From: Massilia agilis
Lineage (GTDB): Bacteria > Pseudomonadota > Gammaproteobacteria > Burkholderiales > Burkholderiaceae_D
Direction: 5' to 3'
Length of the DNA stretch: 64,000 nucleotides
NCBI RefSeq assembly: GCF_024756255.1
Contig: NZ_JANUHB010000001.1
Span: forward strand, 310,001-374,000
Positions 38,191 through 46,160 of this stretch are shown here, in pieces. The number at the start of each line of letters is the position of its first letter. Position 1 is the first letter of the stretch. Made by a program: the position numbers and the translations under genes. Below the pieces are notes generated by a model. That model had not been told where the DNA came from, did not search any database, and saw only the letters and a list, made by a program, of their open reading frames with translations.

Positions 38191-39642
38191 ATGGCCGCGT
38201 ATAGACATCTTCGGATTATATCTGCCGCAGTGGCATTCTTTATTGCAACCGGCTGCGATCACACCCACAAGGAATGGAAGGCGCCGAACATGACCCCACT
38301 CACGCCACGCCTGCAGGCCCTGTTTCAAAAGACCAAGACTGTATGCTTTGGACGTTTCATGCTCGATGTGCCATCCTCAACGACCGTTGCATGGGGTGAG
38401 ACTGATGTTTCGCTTGGGATAAGCATCTTTCCGAACGGCATCGATAAAGTACAAGACCTCTCAAGAAAGTTCATTGACGAGCTAAAGAGCGAGAAGGCGA
38501 TTAATCACGGCGACGTGCCCTTGCTGTTATCAATTGACGACGTGGCTCAGCCGAGAGGCAGAATCATTGTTGGGTATGAGGATTTCCAGTCAATTAATGG
38601 ACTTAAAATCAAGGGCTACTTCAGTTTGAACAATGATGGAGTTTTCATCGATGCGCGGCCGTTAAGAGAGGATCAAGACGAAACTGTAGCGCTCATGAAG
38701 AGTATCGCCCGGCGCCTGCAGACTCGCGCTGAAACCGATATCCCCACCGAGCCTGGGAACTGTATTGCACACGCCTTCTTGCCTGACGATCCCGCAGCCA
38801 AAGAGAAACCTGCGGAACTCATTCGTATCGGATTCCGGTTGAAAGAGTTTCCCGACACTCACCTGTCGATTTTTGTCGGACCGTCGAATCCCAACTATAC
38901 GAAGAGCAACTCTCTTGAGTGGCGACTCGATCGGCTTGAGAAGAACCAAAAAGCCCAGGATCCCAACAATCCGCTGCTGAAGACCAAGATGCTTCGCAGA
39001 GGGCCACGTCAGATCCATGAATGGCTGAACGGCTTTGAAGCGCTGTCGCATTCCCCGGAACAGGCCGAAGTACACGGCATACACGATTTCGCGATGGACT
39101 TCAGGGGTGTACCGTCGGACCCGCTGAAGCCGTACGCCGAAATACAAATGCAGACAGGCGTTGCCGACAACCTCGCGGGGGCGATCAAGCCCAGCCTGAC
39201 AGATGAAGAAGCCGTCGCAGTATGGGACAAAATCACCAGCACAATCCGGGTTCGACCGACAAGCGGAACGGCGGTAAAGACCCGCCAAGCTGACACGCCA
39301 CCGCTCCGCCCACTCGGAGAACTCGCCGCAACCGGCCGCGTGTGCCCGCAAACAGGCTGGTGGCAGCCAAGCGAGCCAGACGGAACAGAAGGTGGCGCAC
39401 GCCAGCATTTCCAGGCCGGACAACAGATGCCCCATGTGGTGTTAGCCGGCGAGCCCTCGATCTGGCAAAAGCTCAGGGGCGAACGGCCAAGTTACCGACG
39501 AGCGACGGTGTGGCAGCTTGTTGAATACGGCGAGGCCCCGCCGAAGCTCGCTCAAGTCGCCCCCAAAGACACCTCCTCAAACGACGCGCGCAATGGTTCC
39601 GCCGAAGGCGGTCACGACGAAGACTCAGCGAAAAAGGGATGA
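38191..39642 (+). CDS. Tli4-like T6SS immunity lipoprotein with extra C-terminal domain
   Basis: This 483-residue protein has a lipoprotein signal (IISAAVAFFIATGC, lipidated Cys). Periplasmic sequence follows with RLQALFQKTKTVCFGRFMLDVPSST and the repeated-domain style of Tli4 immunity proteins (HEWLNGFEALSHSPEQAEVHGIHDFAMDF). From about residue 374 a second module appears, with AATGRVCPQTGWWQPSEP and HFQAGQQMPHVVL, a Cys-Pro-x-Thr-Gly-x-Trp motif. ATG 38191 follows AAGGAA and is preferred over ATGs at 38167 and 38173. The lipoprotein should block the lipase in the periplasm. The first three quarters are AT-richer than the rest of the window. Confidence 0.82.
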   Translation: MAAYRHLRIISAAVAFFIATGCDHTHKEWKAPNMTPLTPRLQALFQKTKTVCFGRFMLDVPSSTTVAWGETDVSLGISIFPNGIDKVQDLSRKFIDELKSEKAINHGDVPLLLSIDDVAQPRGRIIVGYEDFQSINGLKIKGYFSLNNDGVFIDARPLREDQDETVALMKSIARRLQTRAETDIPTEPGNCIAHAFLPDDPAAKEKPAELIRIGFRLKEFPDTHLSIFVGPSNPNYTKSNSLEWRLDRLEKNQKAQDPNNPLLKTKMLRRGPRQIHEWLNGFEALSHSPEQAEVHGIHDFAMDFRGVPSDPLKPYAEIQMQTGVADNLAGAIKPSLTDEEAVAVWDKITSTIRVRPTSGTAVKTRQADTPPLRPLGELAATGRVCPQTGWWQPSEPDGTEGGARQHFQAGQQMPHVVLAGEPSIWQKLRGERPSYRRATVWQLVEYGEAPPKLAQVAPKDTSSNDARNGSAEGGHDEDSAKKG

Positions 39643-39645
39643 GCG

Positions 39646-39912
39646 ATGCCTAATGTGATCCGTTTGGGCGACTCCACGTCGCATGGAGGCAAGGTCGTCA
39701 GCGTGACCGCGAACCATTTCACGGTTGATGGTATCGCTGTCGCACGCGTTGGCGATGTCTGCAGCTGTCCTATTCCCGGCCACGACAACTGCACAATTGT
39801 CGAGGGCGACCAGACCCACACCATTGACGGGATCGCCGTGGCCTATGACGGCCATAAAACGAGTTGTGGCGCGACACTGATAGCGACGATTCAAAACTTC
39901 AGCCGGCAATAG
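39646..39912 (+). CDS. PAAR-domain spike-tip protein
   Basis: This is an 88-residue single PAAR domain that sharpens the VgrG spike. It has MPNVIRLGDSTSHGGKVVS, a central GIAVARVGDVCSCPIPGHDNC and HKTSCGATLI, with the cysteines and histidines that hold the tip metal ion. It is compact, with no fused toxin. The start lies 3 bp after the immunity gene stop. It is the last gene of the spike operon and converges with the lipoprotein gene at 39943. Confidence 0.92.
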   Translation: MPNVIRLGDSTSHGGKVVSVTANHFTVDGIAVARVGDVCSCPIPGHDNCTIVEGDQTHTIDGIAVAYDGHKTSCGATLIATIQNFSRQ

Positions 39913-39942
39913 CCAAGAGCGAAGGCTCCTGGCACACGATGT

Positions 39943-40593
39943 TCACTTGTGCGCGGCGGGCAGCGGCTCCGTTGACGCCAGCGCTATCCTGCGCCGGATC
40001 CTGTCCAGCTGAGCGGCATCCCCAACGGCTTCTGCCCGCTTGGCCGCAACGCCAAGCCACGTCAGCAGCGGCCTCCGCCAGCCCTGCCCTGATGCCGCAT
40101 CCACCGCGACGTTGATGCCCTCCGGCGCCAGCCGCTGTGCCTTGAACGCCGCCCCTGCTGCCACCAGCCGCGCGAGCGGATCCTTGACCTCCGCGATCTG
40201 GCCGCCGCGCACCACCGCCGCATGCTGCTCCGGCAACAACTCCGGTTTCAGGCCCTGCCAGCGCCCGTCGAGATAGGCCGCGTAGGCGTTTTGCGCGGCC
40301 GTCGCGTCCGCAGCCAGCGCAGCAAAGCCGGGGCAGCTTTCGAACACAAGGCTGGCAGCCTGCGCCGCGCAGCGCACCAGTTCAACCTGGGCCACTTCGT
40401 CGGCCCTGCCCGTACTGGACGCCGCCAGCCGCGCACGGCCAAACTCCGCATCGGCAACGCGCGTGTCGCCGGACAGATAGGCATCCGTAAACGCCCCAAT
40501 CGCATCATGCGCGTTGGTCTGCCACGACGGCGGCACGGGTTTGCTGACACAACCGGCCAGCAGCAGCAAAGCCAAAAGTCGCATCTTCATCAT
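39943..40593 (-). CDS. Lipoprotein following an MlaD-type gene
   Basis: This is a 216-residue protein with lipobox LLALLLLAGC. The body is helical and Ala-rich with no motif I recognise (VELVRCAAQAASLVFESCPGFAALA in the middle). The ATG at 40593 overlaps the stop of the MlaD-like gene by 4 bp (ATGATG), so the two are translationally coupled. By position it may be the outer-membrane partner of an Mla/Pqi-type lipid transporter, as MlaA or PqiC are elsewhere, but sequence alone does not show this. Confidence 0.7.
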   Translation of the reverse strand: MMKMRLLALLLLAGCVSKPVPPSWQTNAHDAIGAFTDAYLSGDTRVADAEFGRARLAASSTGRADEVAQVELVRCAAQAASLVFESCPGFAALAADATAAQNAYAAYLDGRWQGLKPELLPEQHAAVVRGGQIAEVKDPLARLVAAGAAFKAQRLAPEGINVAVDAASGQGWRRPLLTWLGVAAKRAEAVGDAAQLDRIRRRIALASTEPLPAAHK

Positions 40594-41519
40594 GGCAGCT
40601 TGATCTCCGTTTCGTGTGCGAACGGCCACTTGCGGTTGATCTCGTCAACCAGCCGGTTCACCTTGCGCAGGCTGGCCTCGACTTCGCCGCGCAGCGGCCC
40701 CAGGTCGCTGGTGGCGCTGCGTGCATTGGCGGCCACGCCCTGCGCCTCCACCAGCACCGCATCCACTTTCTGCAGCGTGGTCCGCGCATCCAACAACACG
40801 CCGTTAAGCTGGCGGATCGCGCCTTGCGTGTCGTCCATCACGCCGTTTTTGCCGAACACGCGTTGGTCCGCCTTGGCGATCAACGCATTGACGCGGTCGA
40901 GCGTTTGCAGCATCTTCTTCGCTTCCGCATCACCACCAAGCGCGCTGCCAAGGATGCCGTAGCGCCCCGCCATGCGGCCGGTGACGGTATCCACGTTCGC
41001 CAGCGTGGTGTCGATGTGCGACCCGGGCGACGTCATGTTGACGAGATTCTCGAGCAGCTCGCGCGCACTCGCGACCATCCGCGGAATCTGTTCGCTCACG
41101 TCGCCGCGCAGCACCGCGCGCGTGGAGTTGGGCGGCAGTGGCGGGTCGGTGAGCACACCGCTGTAGGCGCGCAGCCGTGTCTCGCCCACCAGGCTGCGCT
41201 CCAGCGTGAACACGCTCGTCACGCGCAGCCACTTGGCGTCCTTGCGCGGCACGTCGATCAGGATCTGCACCTTGCCCTCCTTGGACAGCTCAACCTGCGT
41301 CACCCGCCCGATCGGAAAGCCGGCAAAGCTCAGGTCCATGCCAGGGGCCACGCCCTCGGAGTTGTCGGTCTCGAGGATCAGGCGCTGGGTCGGCTCGAAC
41401 ACGCCGCGCGCGTACATCACGTACAGCACAAAGGCGACGATCAGCGCGCCCATCAGCACGAGCAGGATCGCCGCCTTCGCTTCCACGTGGGCTGGTTCGT
41501 CGGGAGTGTGGTCGGTCAT
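40590..41519 (-). CDS. MlaD-like MCE-domain lipid transport protein
   Basis: This is a 309-residue protein. A membrane anchor near residues 17-37 (ILLVLMGALIVAFVLYVMYA) is followed by one MCE domain (FEPTQRLILETDNSEGVAPGMDLSFAGFPIGRVTQVEL) and a long helical C-terminus (~150-300) that would form a periplasmic tunnel. MCE proteins form hexameric rings carrying phospholipids between membranes. It sits between an MlaE permease gene and a lipoprotein gene, all on the minus strand, with no ATPase gene among them. Confidence 0.9.
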   Translation of the reverse strand: MTDHTPDEPAHVEAKAAILLVLMGALIVAFVLYVMYARGVFEPTQRLILETDNSEGVAPGMDLSFAGFPIGRVTQVELSKEGKVQILIDVPRKDAKWLRVTSVFTLERSLVGETRLRAYSGVLTDPPLPPNSTRAVLRGDVSEQIPRMVASARELLENLVNMTSPGSHIDTTLANVDTVTGRMAGRYGILGSALGGDAEAKKMLQTLDRVNALIAKADQRVFGKNGVMDDTQGAIRQLNGVLLDARTTLQKVDAVLVEAQGVAANARSATSDLGPLRGEVEASLRKVNRLVDEINRKWPFAHETEIKLP

Positions 41520-41534
41520 GATGGTTCGGGTCTT

Positions 41535-42356
41535 TCAGATGTATTTGATGGCCAGCGACCCTGCCTCGATCACCAGCAGCACGAACAGCAGCCGCAGCGC
41601 GCCGGGCTGCACGTTGGATGCAAGGCGGCGCGGATAGCGCTGCAATTCCAGAATCGCCGCCGTGGGCACCAGCGCGACGGCAAGGCCGAACAGGACGGTC
41701 TTGAGCGCAAAGCCGATGCTCACGATCGGGTCAAAGATGCGGCCGACCGTGCGCGTGTAGTCCGGCACGCCCCACGGCGACAGTCCGTACACGTTCAGGT
41801 AGGCGAGCAGCAGCACAATGGTCCCGCTGGTCATCGCCAGGCTCAGGACCGAAAAAGCGTTGGCAAGCACCTGCGGCACCAGGTCGCGCCGCAGCTGGCG
41901 CACCGCCTCTTCGCTGGCCACTTGCGTTGGCATGCCGGCGCGCGCCAAACCAAGGGCGGCGGCATCGAACGCCATGCTGGAACGAAGCGCGGCAAACATC
42001 GCCGCCGACAGCGGAATCAGTTCAAGCACCAGCACGCGCACCACCATCTCCAGCGCGAATTGAGAAAGGCCGTAGCTGCGCGCGGTGACGAGCACGATGC
42101 GAATGACGACCAGGCCGATCAGCGCGGTGAGCACCGTGAACCAGGGCAGCACCTTCCAGGTGCTGGCGTAGATGTAGCGCGACGTGGACAGGCGGTTGGC
42201 GCGGTTCCAGGTCGAGGGCGTGAACGACATCACCAGCGCGACGGCGCCCAGGTGGATCATGTACCACCAGCTGCGCAGGTAGCGCGCAATGCGCGCGCCG
42301 AGCAGGCGTGGGTTGGTGGTCAGGGTGGGTAATCGACGCATTGACAAATAATACAT
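41535..42356 (-). CDS. MlaE-like ABC transporter permease (MCE-associated)
   Basis: This is a 273-residue inner-membrane permease of the MlaE/YrbE family with about five membrane segments, e.g. WFTVLTALIGLVVIRIVLV and LKTVLFGLAVALVPTAAILELQ. The family core ELIPLSAAMFAALRSSMAFDAA and the last-loop GVPDYTRTVGRIFDPIVSIGFALK are visible. The start could be 42356 or the later ATG at 42341. It is first in the operon with the MlaD-like gene, 15 bp apart. The ATPase must come from elsewhere. Confidence 0.88.
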   Translation of the reverse strand: MYYLSMRRLPTLTTNPRLLGARIARYLRSWWYMIHLGAVALVMSFTPSTWNRANRLSTSRYIYASTWKVLPWFTVLTALIGLVVIRIVLVTARSYGLSQFALEMVVRVLVLELIPLSAAMFAALRSSMAFDAAALGLARAGMPTQVASEEAVRQLRRDLVPQVLANAFSVLSLAMTSGTIVLLLAYLNVYGLSPWGVPDYTRTVGRIFDPIVSIGFALKTVLFGLAVALVPTAAILELQRYPRRLASNVQPGALRLLFVLLVIEAGSLAIKYI

Positions 42357-42470
42357 TTTTTTGGAGCAAGCCGGCCGGGAATCAGCGAAACCGGAACGGG
42401 CAGACGGCGAGTCAGCGGACGACGGCGCGCTGTCCTTTGCCCGGGCTGCTGTCGCGTGGACGACTACTTA

Positions 42471-42501
42471 GCATGGATTCCGGCTTGCGCCGGAACGACG
42501 G
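42471..42501. repeat. Dispersed palindromic repeat, half copy 5
   Basis: Only the right arm is clear: GCATGGATTCCGGCTTGCGCCGGAACGACGG. A weak left-arm remnant may lie in 42415-42465. It sits between co-oriented relA and the MlaE-like gene. Confidence 0.6.
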
Positions 42502-42528
42502 CTACGGGGGTGCGTAAATGCCGCCTCC

Positions 42529-44772
42529 TTATTGCCGCCGCGCCTCCCGCACACCCTGCACCTCGGCGATCGCCCCAAGCGCTTTTTGCAGCTGCCCGGT
42601 GGAGCCGATTTCGGCGGTAAAGACCATGCGCGCCTGCCCTTTCGAGCTTTGCGTGTTCACGCCGATCACGTTGATCTTCTCGCGCGAGAACACCTCCGAG
42701 ATATCGCGCAGCAGGCCCTGGCGGTCACTGGCCATGATGAACAGGTCAACCGGGTACACGGTGTCCACGCCCGCCTCGCCCCACTCCGTCTGGATCACGC
42801 GCTCCGGATTCTTGGCGCGCATCTCCTGGAAGTTCTTGCAGCTGGTGCGGTGAATGGACACGCCCTTGCCGCGCGTGACAAAGCCAACGATCGGGTCCGG
42901 CGGCGCCGGCTTGCAGCAGCGGGCCAGCACGGTCATCAGCCCTTCGGTGCCGACCACCAGCACGCCCGACTTGGCGCCCTGCTCCACGCTCGACGAGCGG
43001 CTCTTGTTGACGACCGCCGTGTCCTCGACCACGGGCGCGGCTTCGGGCTGCTCGTGCAGCGCGGCCTCGACATGGCGCAGGCTGAACTTCTCCTTGCCCA
43101 CTTCGATGAACAGGTCGTCCAGCTTGGCAAAGCCCAGCTTGTGCGCCAGCGCTTCCAGGTTGACCGCGGTCTTGCCCTCGCGCTGCAGCGACTTCTCGAC
43201 CAGCGCCCGTCCCTGCGCCAGCGTCGCGGCCTGGTCGGCGGCATGGAACCACGCGCGGATCTTCGTGCGCGTGCGGTTGCTGGCCGCGTAGCCGGGGCTG
43301 AGCCAGTCGCGCGACGGGCCGGCGGTGCCGGGCGCGCCCTTGGCGGTGATGATCTCGCAGGTCTGCCCGTTCTTGAGCGGCGTATTGAGCGGCACCATCA
43401 CGCCGTCGATCTTGGCGCCGCGGCAGCGGTGGCCGATCTCGCTGTGCAGGTGGTAGGCGAAGTCGATCGGCGTCGCGCCCACCGGCAGCTCGAGCACGCG
43501 CGCCTGCGGCGTGAGCACGAAGATGCGGTCGTCCAGCGTGGTCGCCTTGAGCTTTTCGACCCACTCGCGCTGCTGGTCCTCGTGCTCGGCCACGTTGTCG
43601 GCCACGTCGTTCTTCCACGCCAGTAGCTGGCGCAGCCACGCGATCTTCTCGTCGTACTTCTGGCTCTTGAAGTTGGAGCCGCCCTCTTCCTTGTAGCGCC
43701 AGTGCGCGGCGATGCCGTACTCGGCGAAGTTGTGCATCTCCTGGGTGCGGATCTGCACTTCCAGCGGCCGCCCGTCCTCGGCCGTCACCACCGTGTGCAG
43801 CGACTGGTAGCCGTTCGCCTTGGGCCGCGCGATATAGTCGTCGTACTCGCTCGGGATCGGGGTCCAGATGTTGTTCACGATGCTCAGCACCGTGTAGCAG
43901 GTCTTCACGTCCGCCACGATCACGCGGAACGCGCGCACGTCATACAGCTCGGAGAAATCGAGCTCCTTGCCGCGCATCTTCTTCCAGATGCTGTAGATGT
44001 GCTTGGGCCGTCCGGTCACCTCGGCCTTGATGCCGGCCGCCTTGAGCTCGCGCTCCAGCCGGTCGATCGAGCCCTGCACGAAGCCCTCGCGCGCCATGCG
44101 CTTCTCTTCGAGCATTTTGGCGATGCGCTTGTAGGTCTCGGGCTCGATGAAGCGGAATGCCAGGTCTTCCAGCTCCCACTTGAGCTGCCAGATACCCAGG
44201 CGGTTGGCGAGCGGCGCGTACAGGTCGAGCACCTCGCGCCCATAGGTGCGGGTGACCTCGTCGAAGCGCTTCTGCTCGGCGAAGTAGCGCAGCGAGGTCA
44301 CGCACGAAGCCAGGCGCACCAGCACCACGCGCATGTCCGACGCCATCGCGAGCAGCATCTTGCGCACGGTCTCGACCTGCGCCACGGCCTGCTGCTGTGC
44401 GTTCTTGCCGCGCCCGACCGGCTGCTGGGCAGCGGTCAGGTCGCGCAGGCGGATCAGCTGGTGCACGCCCAGCACCAGGTCGGCCACTTCCAGGCCGAAG
44501 CGTTCGCCCAGCCCTTCCGCGACCTTCGGTTCCATCAGGGCCAGCTCGAACAGCAGGCCGGCGATGCGGCTCTCCGCATCGCTGCGCAGATAGGCGAGCG
44601 TGCCCGCCACGCCGAGCGAAAACTCGAACGCGTTCTGGCCGGTGGTGGCCAGGCGCTCGCCGTACGCATCGACGGCGTAGTCGAGCGCGGCGCGCACGCG
44701 TGCCTCGTCCTCGGGGCGCAAGCCCTGGACCAGCTGGGTTGTGGCGTCGCCTAGCGCGGCGATTGAAACCAT
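42529..44772 (-). CDS. relA: GTP pyrophosphokinase RelA ((p)ppGpp synthetase I)
   Basis: This is a 747-residue RelA/SpoT homologue. The N-terminal HD hydrolase fold is degenerate: LLFELALM appears where SpoT has LLHDVIED, so hydrolase activity should be lost and RelA is preferred over SpoT. The synthetase domain has GRPKHIYSIWKKM, YDVRAFRVI and YIARPKANGYQSLHT. TGS (TPQARVLELPVGATPIDFAYHLHSEIGHRCRGAKI), a zinc-finger-like region (GLMTVLARCCKPAPPD) and a C-terminal ACT domain follow. It is 7 bp downstream of the ridA-like gene. Confidence 0.95.
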   Translation of the reverse strand: MVSIAALGDATTQLVQGLRPEDEARVRAALDYAVDAYGERLATTGQNAFEFSLGVAGTLAYLRSDAESRIAGLLFELALMEPKVAEGLGERFGLEVADLVLGVHQLIRLRDLTAAQQPVGRGKNAQQQAVAQVETVRKMLLAMASDMRVVLVRLASCVTSLRYFAEQKRFDEVTRTYGREVLDLYAPLANRLGIWQLKWELEDLAFRFIEPETYKRIAKMLEEKRMAREGFVQGSIDRLERELKAAGIKAEVTGRPKHIYSIWKKMRGKELDFSELYDVRAFRVIVADVKTCYTVLSIVNNIWTPIPSEYDDYIARPKANGYQSLHTVVTAEDGRPLEVQIRTQEMHNFAEYGIAAHWRYKEEGGSNFKSQKYDEKIAWLRQLLAWKNDVADNVAEHEDQQREWVEKLKATTLDDRIFVLTPQARVLELPVGATPIDFAYHLHSEIGHRCRGAKIDGVMVPLNTPLKNGQTCEIITAKGAPGTAGPSRDWLSPGYAASNRTRTKIRAWFHAADQAATLAQGRALVEKSLQREGKTAVNLEALAHKLGFAKLDDLFIEVGKEKFSLRHVEAALHEQPEAAPVVEDTAVVNKSRSSSVEQGAKSGVLVVGTEGLMTVLARCCKPAPPDPIVGFVTRGKGVSIHRTSCKNFQEMRAKNPERVIQTEWGEAGVDTVYPVDLFIMASDRQGLLRDISEVFSREKINVIGVNTQSSKGQARMVFTAEIGSTGQLQKALGAIAEVQGVREARRQ

Positions 44773-44779
44773 CGTCGTG

Positions 44780-45130
44780 TCAGCGAAGTGCAGCGGTGAC
44801 GACGATCTCCACCAGGCAGGCGGGGTTGGCCAGCTTGGCCTCGACGGTGGCGCGCGGCGGCGTGTGACCCTGGGCGACCCATTCGTCCCACACCGAATTC
44901 ATGCCCGGGAAATTGGCCATGTCGGTGATGAAGATCTGGCACATCAGGATGCAGGTCTTGTCGCTGCCAGCCTCGTTGAGCAGGCGGTCGATATTGGCCA
45001 GCACCTCGCGCGTCTGGCCTTCGATACCTTGTGCGGTGTCGTCCGCGATTTGGCCGGCCAGGTACACGGTTTCGTTGTGGATGGCGATTTCGGACAGGCG
45101 TTTGCCCACGTGCAGTCGTTTGATTTCCAT
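44780..45130 (-). CDS. RidA-family protein
   Basis: This is a 116-residue trimeric YjgF/YER057c/UK114-family protein; RidA itself hydrolyses reactive enamine/imine intermediates. It has VYLAGQIADDTAQGIEGQTREVLANIDRLLNEAGSDK and the conserved Arg in TPPRATVEAKLANPACLVEIVV. GAGAGA precedes the start. It lies between the hydrolase gene and relA on the minus strand; all three may be one operon. Confidence 0.93.
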   Translation of the reverse strand: MEIKRLHVGKRLSEIAIHNETVYLAGQIADDTAQGIEGQTREVLANIDRLLNEAGSDKTCILMCQIFITDMANFPGMNSVWDEWVAQGHTPPRATVEAKLANPACLVEIVVTAALR

Positions 45131-45154
45131 ATTCTCTCGTTATACAGCGGCTTT

Positions 45155-46033
45155 TCAGCCAATTAAAAAATCTCGCGCAATGGCGATCTGGTCCTCGTTC
45201 ATGAAGGTCGGCGCATGGCCCACCCCGGGAACCTCGACCAGCTTCGGCCTGGGGCCGCGCGCGGCCATCTGCTGCGCGGTCTCGCGCGACAGCAGGTCAG
45301 ACAGTTCGCCCCGCACCAGCAGGGTCGGGCAGCGGATCGCGTCGTACGCGGCCCACAGCCCCGCTTCGCCGGCCTTGGCAACCTCGGGGGTGATGGCCTT
45401 GAACGGCTCGGCCAGCGCCAGGTCGTAGTGGCGCACCCAGCTGCCGTCCGGCGCCTGGCGCAGCACGTCACCGGCCAGCTTGTCCCACTGTTCGTCGCTG
45501 TGCGGGCCGAACGAACTGGACACCTCGCGCACGAAAGCGGCGCCGTGCGCAAAGCTCGGGAAGCGCAGGTCCTGGCCAATGTACTCGCCGATGCGCGCCA
45601 GCGCCACCGGGTCGAGCACCGGGCCGATATCGTTGAGCACGAGCTTACGCACCGGCGTGCCGTCGAGCGCCGCCAGCATCATGCCCATCAGGCCGCCCAT
45701 CGAGGTGCCGAACCAATCGACGCTCTCGTCCGCGCTGCCGGCGGTAACGCGGACGATCAGGGTGACCATGTCGGCCACGTACTGGGCCACGGTGTAGTGC
45801 TGCGGGTCGCGCAGGCGGTCCGAGCGGCCGCGCCCGACCACGTCGGGGCAGACCACCCGATAATGGCCGCACAAGGCGCGCGCCAGGTGGTCAAAGTCGT
45901 CAGCCACGCGGGTGACGCCATGCACGCACACCAGCACGCGCGGGTTGGCCGGATCGCCCCACTCCTTGTAGGCCATGTGGTGCAGGCCTGCGGGCGAACT
46001 GCATAGCACGCTCTTGATCCTTGCTTCGCTCAT
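45155..46033 (-). CDS. Alpha/beta hydrolase
   Basis: This is a 292-residue soluble hydrolase. The oxyanion region is VCVHGVTRVADDFDHLARAL, and the nucleophile elbow is DWFGTSMGGLMGM (Ser in GTSMGG). The acid is probably in LLVRGELSDLLS, and the final His is in VPGVGHAPTFMNEDQ. GGGGAGGCC precedes the start. The substrate is unknown. The context with a RidA protein gives no clear pathway. Confidence 0.92.
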   Translation of the reverse strand: MSEARIKSVLCSSPAGLHHMAYKEWGDPANPRVLVCVHGVTRVADDFDHLARALCGHYRVVCPDVVGRGRSDRLRDPQHYTVAQYVADMVTLIVRVTAGSADESVDWFGTSMGGLMGMMLAALDGTPVRKLVLNDIGPVLDPVALARIGEYIGQDLRFPSFAHGAAFVREVSSSFGPHSDEQWDKLAGDVLRQAPDGSWVRHYDLALAEPFKAITPEVAKAGEAGLWAAYDAIRCPTLLVRGELSDLLSRETAQQMAARGPRPKLVEVPGVGHAPTFMNEDQIAIARDFLIG

Positions 46034-46160
46034 GGCCTCCCCGATAACAAAATTTGTTCCTGCGCTGTTAGCAGCCCGATATTTTACCGGGCTTTTGCGA
46101 TTAGAATTCTACCAATTCTGAAGCATCCCCCTGATCACACCATTCACAACAGAGGACAAC

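Noticed and set aside
39943..42528. Hidden or frameshifted mlaF ATPase gene near mlaE
   Set aside because: No Walker A/B or LSGGQ-like motif occurs in any frame of the operon or its flanks.
44333..44867. Walker A-like or RNA-binding small proteins opposite relA
   Set aside because: They are antisense frames with no ribosome-binding site and no conserved motif, overlapping well-supported genes.
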